Source of the DNA: Arbacia lixula
Lineage: Eukaryota > Echinodermata > Echinoidea > Arbacioida > Arbaciidae
NCBI GenBank assembly: GCA_963669155.1
Contig: OZ022584.1
Span: forward strand, 2,808,724 to 2,872,723
Reading direction: 5' to 3'
DNA length: 64,000 nt
This document shows, piece after piece, positions 56,293-64,000 of the stretch; the first letter of the stretch is position 1; the number at the start of each line of letters is the position of its first letter. The translations under genes were made by a program, and so were the position numbers. The notes beneath the pieces were generated by a model that searched no databases, was not told the DNA's origin, and saw only the letters and a list, made by a program, of their open reading frames with translations.

Positions 56293-56378
56293 CAGACCAT
56301 GTCTTATTAAGAGTTGCCATTGATCACAACTTGACTTGCAATGGATATCAATCATAACTCTTTTATAAGACAGGGGCC
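56293..56378. mobile_element. Short hairpin element (MITE-like)
   Basis: CATGTCTTATTAAGAGTTGC at the left pairs with GATATCAATCATAACTCTTT and TATAAGACAGGGGCC at the right. In the centre ATTGATCACAACTTGACTTGCAAT continues the fold. About 86 bp and non-coding. Confidence 0.6.
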
Positions 56379-56389
56379 AGGCTTTGTGT

Positions 56390-56650
56390 GGCAGTGAAGG
56401 AGTTATCAGCCGACAACACAAGATGAAACATGGAGCCAGTAATTGACCCAGGAGGCTTTGCCCGATACAATCTGTAAATATACAAGCAGATATCGCACTT
56501 GGCTCAAAACCTCATCATGGCGCCCACATCGCATGCTTACACAAAATATCAGATTCCATTTTGCTGACGGGGGAGAGGGCACCAAAATAGCAAGCGCCTA
56601 TCACATAAATTGATGCTTTTATGAGTCAGAGATGGAGATATATCACCAGG
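56390..56650. promoter_or_regulatory. Possible regulatory island
   Basis: Balanced patch with GCGCCCACATCGCATGC, CCAGTAATTGACC, GCTTTTATGAGTCA (AP-1-like TGAGTCA at 56623-56629) and CCATTTTGCTGACGG. It directly follows the hairpin element. No frame supported. Confidence 0.3.
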
Positions 56651-56660
56651 GTAATATTGG

Positions 56661-56840
56661 GTCTACCACTCAACTCTGTGTGAGGAGTAGGTCACACATA
56701 CAGGTAGCAGAACTAAAATGAATACTAGTACCAGTGCTAATGTTACCATTGGCACCGGTATCCACCACTCAGCTCTGTGTAAAGAGAGTCTCACACACAC
56801 ATAGCAGAATGAAGATGAATGCCAGTACCAGTGGAAATAT
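56661..56840. repeat. Local duplication, period near 100 bp
   Basis: CTACCACTCAACTCTGTGTG at 56663 and CCACCACTCAGCTCTGTGTA at 56762 begin two copies. Both continue with GAG..TCACACA and TAGCAGAA..A.ATGAAT then CAGTACCAGTG. Diverged, non-coding. Confidence 0.7.
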
Positions 56841-57190
56841 TATAATTTATAGCAGTATTGTGATTCAAGGCACTTTATAAAGAAAGCATGTTACTATTAT
56901 TTGTTGATTTGTTATTTTTGTTACAGTTTAATTTATGTATTGTAAATGTCTTTGGAATGTTGAATAAGTTGAAATTGAAAAAAAATTAAGATGGACAAAT
57001 AAATCAATACCAACATCAAACGCAATACAGATACAGATGCAAATAATGTATAAATATTGGTGAGAGATCTCCTACAACTACTACTACTAGGAATAACCAA
57101 TAGGGCTATAACAATATCAATTCCATTTAATTTTCAATACCATTGCCAATACTAGTCCTGATACCAATACAACAACTAGTTTCCATGACA
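56841..57190. repeat. Simple-sequence rich stretch
   Basis: AATACC, CAATAC and CAGATA units are scattered between 57005 and 57190, with (CTA)4 near 57076. 56900-57000 (TTAATTTATGTATTGTAAAT..) resembles a retroelement tail. No gene. Confidence 0.45.
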
Positions 57191-58999
57191 AGCTATTCAC
57201 ACACCCTATACTCCAAAAATATATTCTATCAAACTGTAAATATATCACATCATAAATCAAACAACAACAAAAATTGTCCCAAACATAATTTACCAGTGGG
57301 ATGTCATGCCAAGTAATGGTTACTTTTTCATTCTTTCTGATAGGAGATTGCATAGGTACATTGCAGCGCTGGCACTAGCTTTTGGTTCGGCACTGAGCCA
57401 GCTGTGAGAACAACCCCACAAGTGTCAAATCGTGGTGTGTTATCATAATGTATAAACAAATAATCTTATGGGCATATCATGACAGATATTGATGAACCCA
57501 CACACAGATAGGCTTGGTCAACCTCAGCCTCGGGCGGCAACAATGACAGTATTATGAAAGAGCTGGCTTAAGTATGGTTGGCTCCAGTAGTAAGTGTCAT
57601 CTTTGCAATTATCCCCTCTCCTGCAATATCTGAGATGAAACCCTAGCCTTGAGACAGAGAGATTATACTCAAAAGAGCAAAAAGAATATATGCATGCCTA
57701 CATATTAGAAGCAAACATTGCATTTCATGAAGAGAAAAATCTTTACAAAACACCAATATCACTGCCAATGTTTGAATTAAAACAAATAGCTTAAAAAGAG
57801 GAATGGATTGAAAAGATTAAAAAAAAATTCATATCAGAAACATAAAAAGTATGAGTGAAAGTAGTTGAAAAGCATGGCTAGTAAAAGACAAAACAAGTCT
57901 ATGAATAAAGACTACACTATATCACTCTGTATTCTATCTACGGCAGAAGATTCACCCTTTCTGGAAATGAAAACCACAACCTGATAATCACAGCCACGAT
58001 CCAACAATGTAAATTAAACTGATCACAGTCAAATCATTTGCCGACAGCCAGTCTAAACTCTATGCAGCGCCACACGCCCAAGTAATGGAATCCTGCATGT
58101 ATTAACGCTGTTTTTTTGCTGCACCTAACTACCCCAATATTGAATTTGCTTGCTAGTATTCAAGCCTGGAGCGTGGCTCTACTTTATCTGTCAGTTGTAC
58201 TAAAGCACTTTTAAATTAAGAGTGGCCATCCTTTTCTTGACGCCTCCATTTTGCCTTCTTTTCATTCACATTTCTCCAGATTTATTGTAGTACTGGATGT
58301 TTGCCTGCCTTTCATATTTCTTTACATTATCTTGTTTCTTTTTTTTTCCCAAATGAGCTGCAAAACATGTAATTCTCTGTGATGCTGTACTTTATTATTA
58401 AATCAAACCCATTACATAGCACAATATAATTTGAAGCATGTACAATAGGCAGGAATTGTATATCCTTAAACTACAAAGATAGAATTTACTCCAATTTTTA
58501 TAAAGAGCAATAACCAGTAATATCCCATATCAATAAATGGAATATAACACATATATGAAGGAAATTCATAAAATATTACTGAAAACCATCAAAATCCAAG
58601 TCTAAATTTGAAGCCTAATATCACAAAGGATGTGCACTGCAACAATATATATACTGGTTTGCAATATGTAACCCAGAATCAATTGTATCAAATCAATATA
58701 AATGTCAAAGAATCTAGCCGGTGTATATATATACATATCAAGCATACCTGGCATGCTTATGAATAAGGGCAATTGGAAACGGGGCTGCACCATATGGTGA
58801 AAATCATCAACAAACATGAAAATCTCAGGGATTTTTTTTAAAAACACTGATAAAAGGTTAATTGTAAGGAGAAAAACACCATTGACAACTGCTTGGCGTA
58901 TTTAGTTCAACCTACGCCTCTAGCTTGATGTCAAGAGTTTCTAAGTCAATCCTGATAGCGTCGGACAGCGACAACAACAGGGGCAAAAGAGCTGCCAAT
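57191..58999. other. Non-coding DNA, nothing recognised
   Basis: 1.8 kb. GCGCTGGCACTAGCTTTTGG near 57365 echoes the unit start of the array at 19672 (GGACTGGCACTAGTACCGAT). Otherwise A+T-rich and without a supported feature. Confidence 0.45.
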
Positions 59000-59790
59000 T
59001 TGGCCTCGACACATTTATCGCCATTATACATTACTCGCTCTCAATCTGAGATCTGCACAAGGGACAATGAAAGGGGAAGGGGAAGAGGAGAAGGAGAGAG
59101 CAAAATGTAAAGAAGTGTTGAGGGTGAAAATTTTAAATAGAGTTTTTGGCTTTGTTGCATTTCAGCTTTCTCCATCACACATTTGATAATTCTTAACCAG
59201 TAAATACTTGATCTTGATTTTTGATCGGCAGTAGTGGAAAGTGGAGATGAGGAGGAGGAGGAATGAGAGAGAAAGCAAATATAAATGAGTGTGGTCAGTA
59301 GAAATTGTCTGAAGTATTTTTTTCTTGTTTGGTTATATATCTCCATCACATGCTAGATTTCATGACACCAACAAATACTCATTCTCAATTTGTGATATGC
59401 AAAGTGACAAAGAAAAGTTGGGAGGAGAGACCAGGAAAGGTCGAGAGAAAAAAGAAAGATCGAAATGTTAAGTTGTGAAGGAGGTGAAAATTGTCCGCAT
59501 TTCTCAGTTCTTTGTCAGGTAAAGCTTTCTCCATCACACATTTGACACTTCGATACCTGTAAATACTTGCTCTTGATCTTTGATCTGCACAAGTGACACT
59601 GAAAGATGGAAGGTGGAGAGGGGGAAGGAGGGGGGGGGGGGAGGGAGAGAGGAAAATGTGATGGAGTGTGGAGGTAAAAATCATCTGCAGTTTTTATTCT
59701 TTGTCCTGTACAGCTTTCTCCATCACACATTTGATACTAACACTCCAATAAACACTCGCTCTTGATCTTTGATCCATGCACGTGACACTA
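59000..59790. repeat. Tandem array, unit about 180 bp, five copies
   Basis: CTTTCTCCATCACACATTTG or variants occur near 59166, 59337, 59525 and 59714, and a diverged CATTTATCGCCATTATACAT starts an earlier unit near 59010. Each unit continues with AGTAAATACTTGATCTTGAT, TTTGATC.GCACAAGTGACA, a purine-rich GGAAGGTGGAGA part, AAAATGT.ATGGAGTGTGGA and GTAAAAATTGTC.GCAGT. The middle units contain a G run (59629). Frames are not kept. Confidence 0.8.
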
Positions 59791-60353
59791 CACAGCTCAG
59801 AGAAAACTGCAGGAAGAACCGTAGGAAACGAAGGGAATAGAAATTGCATTCAGTATTTTTTTGTCCATTGCACAGCCTCTGTTGCATGGCTGATGTTTAA
59901 ACATTTGTTGGGCTGTTAGACGCTGGGCAGTGTTGACAGAGTGTAGAATGACAAGATGACGGGTTACTAGTGAATTGATGTCAGAGAGATAGGCCATGAA
60001 GGTGATATGTCAAGCGCTGGATTCAACAGTGTCTATATTGGTGAGTCTAGGGGAGGCATCCCAGGATACAAAATACAGTTAAAATCGTGCTATCTGAAGA
60101 GGTTTTTGTTGTCAGAATGAGCTTAACACCGACTTTTCACGTCATGGGCACATGTTTCAATCTATATCACCTATATTGCAAGATACAGCCATTCAGTAAA
60201 CTCATACTAGAACATAGCTCTTAAACAGAACAATTCTCAGTCTTTGACAGAGTTCTTGTGAGGTGATGAAGGCTATTTTTATTGGGAGGTATACATGAAC
60301 ACCTAGTGAACTTGTAAAAGAATAGACTAGGCAAGCAACATCACCACCTCATA
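59791..60353. other. Non-coding DNA, nothing recognised
   Basis: The first part (to about 59900) may be a decayed sixth unit of the preceding array. The rest is featureless. Confidence 0.45.
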
Positions 60354-60587
60354 TACACTACAGCTCAAAGGAATTGGCATAGGGAAAGGGAAAGGGAAGA
60401 AAGGGAGGGAGCCGCAGTTTTAAATTGCAGTATATTTTGACCAGTTCAGCATGAAACATGATGCTTTTTAGGCGAATGCATCTGTTTCATGCTGAACTGG
60501 TCAAAATATACCACGGTTCAAAACTGCGGCTCCTTCCCTTTGTTCCCTTTCCCTTTCCCTATGCCTATTCATTTGAGCTGTTGTGTA
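60354..60587. mobile_element. 234 bp hairpin element with long arms
   Basis: The left arm from TACACTACAGCTCAAAGGAA and the inverted right arm (reverse complement TACACAACAGCTCAAATGAA) match for about 105 bp at roughly 90% by eye. Shared parts include GGCATAGGGAAAGGGAAAGG, GAGCCGCAGTTTT and TTTTGACCAGTTCAGCATG. Only about 15 bp lie between the arms. TA at both ends fits a Tc1/mariner-type MITE. No coding capacity. Confidence 0.85.
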
Positions 60588-60846
60588 CCATACTCCTATT
60601 TAACTCAACTGTTTGTGTGCGATATGAAATGATGCTCTCTAGTGCAATATCTATGTGCAATACTGATGAAAATATACATCCAGGGCACAGAATGAGTTCA
60701 AATCTATATGGGTGAATCAACTCTTCTGAGCTCAAGTATCCTGAAAGGTGTCCCCAAAATGCAGCAGAAAACAAACTTCACAAATATATACATACAAACA
60801 TACACACAAACATACAAAAAACACTCAAACACCTCCCATGTGAATA
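60588..60846. other. Spacer DNA
   Basis: Interrupted ACATAC patch at 60785-60825. Nothing else recognised. Confidence 0.5.
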
Positions 60847-60992
60847 CATAAATGCATGAGTTGGTTTGCAGTCACACGCATTCTACAACACATACATATA
60901 CACATACATACATACATACACATACAGTACATACATACACCCGTATACATAAATACATGAGTTGGGATGCGGTCACACACATTCTACAGCGA
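60847..60992. repeat. Duplication around a CATA microsatellite
   Basis: ACATAAATGCATGAGTTGG..GCAGTCACACGCATTCTACA at 60847-60888 returns as ACATAAATACATGAGTTGG..GCGGTCACACACATTCTACA at 60947-60987. Between the copies lies (ACAT)n sequence (60889-60945). Confidence 0.8.
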
Positions 60993-61429
60993 GAGGTGCG
61001 ACATTGCCCTAATTTTTCAACGACAGGCGACGACTAGCGAGAGTGACGTCTGCACGGTGATATCTCTTTAACCCAGTCAATGCCAGGATTGGACTGGCTT
61101 CTCTGTTATATGTGTGAATGAATGATATTCTTGGAGCTTCTAGATTATAACGGCTTTAACAACCAGTTGGTTTCTCAGCAAAGAAGGTAGGAATATGGAG
61201 TCTCATTTATCATGGGTCATTTATGAGTTTGTAACTCAAAAACCAAATTACACCCATACTGGCAGACTGCAAACAAAATTGACTCTTTTATGCACCATTG
61301 AGGCATGTTTGCAAACACATTATGCATATCTCATAAAAATTTAGTTTCTATAGCACAGAAAGGTCCTGTACAACAATAGCATTAATCACTACTCATTATC
61401 GTTATGCCATTTTACACAGCCTACAAATA
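60993..61429. other. Non-coding DNA, nothing recognised
   Basis: TTTAACCCAGTCAATGCCAG near 61069 is a possible left end of a TTAA micro-element. The rest is A+T-rich. Confidence 0.45.
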
Positions 61430-61672
61430 CAGGGTTCCCAGCATTTCAAGTAAACAAAATTTCCTGATAATCATTTCAAACTCATTTCCTGTTTCACATA
61501 TTTTCTCTGTTGTTGCACTGATCTATTTCCAGTATGAAGCACTGTGATGTTAACCTAAATCAAAATTCCCTGACTTATCCCTGATTTGAGGTGTTTTTAT
61601 CAAATTTCCATACTTTTCCCTGAATTTTTAAAAATAATTTTCCCTGATATCCCTGATGGAATGGAAATACTG
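61430..61672. repeat. TTCCCTGA-type dispersed repeat fragment
   Basis: TTTCCTGATAATC, AATTCCCTGACTTATCCCTG, TTTTCCCTGAATTTTT and TTTTCCCTGATATCCCTGAT repeat within 200 bp. Such TTCCCTGA clusters are common in old invertebrate DNA transposon remnants; I cannot assign a family. Confidence 0.45.
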
Positions 61673-62459
61673 AAATAAATGATAAGGTGGCATATTCATT
61701 CAGATTCACTTAAACTGCATTGTAAATACATGTTAAACCATTAATGTCAAAGCAACACATCCTCGATATAAAACTGCAGTTGCTCTTGTCAATCTAAAGC
61801 ACATGTAATCGTATCTGGATTAAATCGCTGTGTGCATCAGTGCTTCGTTATGGTTTCATCATCAGCAGGCGTCTTTGCATGCCATCGATGAATTTTCCCA
61901 CCAGTTATACACACAAATCCTGTAGAGCAAGCGCTTCGTCTGGTGGTGAGGGGGTTAAGCCATTCATGGCTGCAGGGGGCAGAGCTGACCTGGAATTCCT
62001 CTTGTCATCCTCGATTGGCTCTGCTGACAGAATACTGCATGCCTGGGACTAAGCAGCTGGTGAAGGGGTCAGCTAGGGTGCTTGCTTGGGTCAAGAGCAA
62101 TGACTCTGACCCCTGCTATGTGCTTTGGTCAAATGTTGGCATGAGTAGTGCGCAGAAAGGCCTTTACGGCGGCAATTAGACTAAAGGGGTTGATCTTGAT
62201 ACGCTACTGTCATATTTTGGCACTAGTATCATGCATAAACCTAAAGATAATTTTGGCCAGCACAAAATGAATCAACTCTTTATATGCTTAGCATATTTTG
62301 GTGCCCATTCTACACACAAGATCTATACAGAAACCTATTGTGCAACAAAGAAAAAAAAAATACTTTGAACATTTTCCAAATACATGTACTTTCGAACATA
62401 CAAAAGTAGTGATCTTTATTGTTAATGCAAATGTACTTTGTAAAAATTCATGAACCTGT
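61673..62459. other. Non-coding DNA with decayed micro-elements
   Basis: 61880-61958 carries ATTTTCCCACCAGTTATACA, CTGTAGAGCAAGCGCTTCGT and CTGGTGGTGAGGGGGTTAA, which follow the family order (TTAA at 61955-61958). TCAACTCTTTATATGC near 62273 starts another. 61960-62180 is balanced, with 70-78 codon frames and no recognised domain. Confidence 0.45.
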
Positions 62460-62720
62460 CCGGCTCATTTACAGTCTTCAAAGAGAAGTGCAGCATGACA
62501 GCACTACTTCAGCGCAATATCCACCTCACTTTTAATTTTATCTCCATGGAGACGGGCTACTACTATGAAGTAGGGCTGAGTGGAATATTTTCTCCACTCC
62601 CAGATGATGGCAATCAACCCAGATACGTCCTCTACGTGTTGCCATGCGGAACTGATCAACAAAACCCAATTCGGCTGCCAAATTGTATTTTTGAAATGCT
62701 TTTACAGATCTGTAAGGTAT
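62460..62720. promoter_or_regulatory. Possible regulatory island
   Basis: TCTCCATGGAGA (62541-62552) is a perfect palindrome, and GTTGCCATGCGGAAC near 62639 is half of an X-box. A 101-codon plus frame (62450-62755) and a 62-codon minus frame overlap the patch without a recognised domain; a short exon cannot be excluded. Confidence 0.28.
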
Positions 62721-62975
62721 ATACATTCATTAAATTGGCAACACTATATATCTGATGCTGGGTTATCTTCTTGGAAGTATCATCATGTTTTTCTGCATCA
62801 AGCTTATTTTACTGAATGAAATAGTATTGTTAAGCATTGAAGGTGCTCAGTATAACTCTAGTCTCTGTTTCAACTCCCTTTCCACTGTTGATTAAGTCTT
62901 TTGTATGTACCACTGTAGTTTTATTCTCAACTGTGCATTCAAGGAAAGTTACATAATGTTGTAACACGAGGGATA
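62721..62975. other. Non-coding DNA, nothing recognised
   Basis: A+T-rich spacer. Confidence 0.55.
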
Positions 62976-63040
62976 ATGAAGAGAGAGATGGGGAGAGAGA
63001 GATAGATAGAGAGAGAGAGAGAGAGAGACGGTGAGAAGGA
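62976..63040. repeat. GA microsatellite-like tract
   Basis: AGAGAGATGGGGAGAGAGAG followed by GATAGATAGAGAGAGAG units. Confidence 0.9.
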
Positions 63041-63439
63041 AAGTCAAACCTATCATACACAAAATATCAAGACATTTACATTTGCTGTATGTTACTAATA
63101 ACTTGTCTTATATCAACGAATTCATATATAATATTGGTGTTTGTATCAAAACAGTCAAAAGGAGCATGACTTATTAATACAATATTTAGTATGTAAGTCA
63201 GAGGGCTAATCCCTATAAGATGCTAATATATCTTTATCTCATCAACCCTATAGAAAGATGATGCATTGTGGGTATTTCTGCATAGCTTGCGCTACTCTCA
63301 GCCTCATGTGTAGTTTGCATGACACATTGAGCAACTGATGCATTGAGGGAGAGAATATGATGCATCATAAGGCCCTGCCTGCATGGCAAACAAGCCAGCT
63401 TAAACCTGAGTCAATAAAGCTCCTTAGGGCACGCCATGC
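63041..63439. other. Non-coding DNA, nothing recognised
   Basis: A+T-rich, no feature seen. Confidence 0.55.
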
Positions 63440-63840
63440 TTCCAGCGATGATAAATGTGATGAGGAGAGAGAGGAGATAGGAAGAGAGGAGCACAAAGAT
63501 AGACATAAGAGGAAGAAGATGATGGAAAAAATGTGATGAAATCTGATAAAGATGAGAGAGAAGAAAGTTTAGAGATAAGAAGAGTTTACTAGAAAGATAG
63601 TAAGAGAGAGAAAAGAGGAACAGGATAATGGGAAAATGATAAATGTTATGAAAGATTGGATAGGTAGGAGATAAACAAGGTTAAAACAAAGATAGAAAGA
63701 GAGGGACAGGAAAGAGTGAGAGATAGGAGAAAATGAAAGGTAAGAGAGAGAAATGAGGATGAAGATGATAGAAAGATGACAAATGTGATGATGGAGAGAC
63801 AGTAGGAAGGTAGGGATAGAAAGAGATTGATAAAAAGATT

Positions 63841-63894
<54 letters not shown>

Positions 63895-63900
63895 AAGATA
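63440..63900. repeat. Purine-rich tract ending in a GA run
   Basis: GATGAGGAGAGAG, AGAAAGATAG and GATGATGGAG-type words over 460 bp, with a (GA)n run at about 63845-63890. The 84-116 codon minus frames of Ser, Leu and Phe are artefacts. The purine character continues weakly to the window end. Confidence 0.9.
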
Positions 63901-64000
63901 CCAAGGTGGAGCATAACAATATTGCACAAAACCAATGAACATATGCAAAAGTATTGAATGTGTGTATGAAAGAAAGGAAGAGTGACAGAAAGCGATAGGG

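Noticed and set aside
62450-62755. 101-codon plus frame as an exon
   Set aside because: Mixed composition but no known domain and no clear acceptor and donor pair; kept only as a possible island.
63569-63948. Overlapping Ser/Leu minus frames
   Set aside because: Composition artefact of the terminal purine tract.

Overview
This window reads as gene-poor eukaryotic nuclear DNA, most likely from a marine invertebrate deuterostome, with a sea urchin or other echinoderm as my best guess. The reasons are the A+T-rich, stop-dense sequence, the large amount of di-, tri- and tetranucleotide repeat, many short hairpin DNA transposons (Tc1-like, pogo-like and TTAA-flanked), and a composite repeat of TGACCTTTGACC units, a GGAC microsatellite and a GC-rich hairpin. 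The species call is inference from repeat style. I could not run any search.

I support no protein-coding gene. The longest open frames (about 100 to 167 codons) lie in microsatellites, polypurine or polypyrimidine tracts or diverged tandem arrays, and none shows a family I recognise. There is no rRNA gene, CRISPR array, operon or intact tRNA gene. The window is best described as intergenic desert or a very large intron.

Layout. 0-10 kb: an RFX X-box-like site, several TTAA-flanked micro-elements, diverged tandem arrays (3.4-4.2, 5.0-5.45, 6.6-6.9 and 7.2-7.9 kb), a hairpin element at 4.7 kb, a CA repeat and a motif-rich island at 6.3-6.5 kb. 10-20 kb: a 912 bp pogo-like element with exact TA duplications, a segment at 12.3 kb that is a diverged copy of one at 2.5 kb, composition islands, a GT repeat, and a tandem array interrupted by a 214 bp hairpin element. 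20-30 kb: a cluster of TTAA-bounded elements, an array of about 160 bp units carrying perfect DR1 nuclear-receptor motifs that ends in a GGAC microsatellite and a hairpin, a 111 bp near-perfect palindrome and a CpG-rich island. 30-42 kb: sparse sequence with a motif-rich island at 33.1 kb, a TATG repeat, a 1.25 kb array of about 218 bp units and a long GA tract. 42-52 kb: an island at 44.4 kb, a Tc1-like element of about 566 bp, a TAC repeat, a perfect 14 bp stem-loop and another tandem array. 52-64 kb: several purine tracts, a tRNA-Arg-like relic, two more hairpin elements (56.3 and 60.4 kb) and a five-unit array at 59 kb.

The two themes that stand out are the number of independent diverged tandem arrays with units of about 100-220 bp, and a family of roughly 80-100 bp TTAA-bounded elements sharing an internal ATAGAGCAGCA motif. 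Between the repeats lie islands of more balanced composition that could be regulatory; this is a judgement by eye and needs a cross-species alignment.
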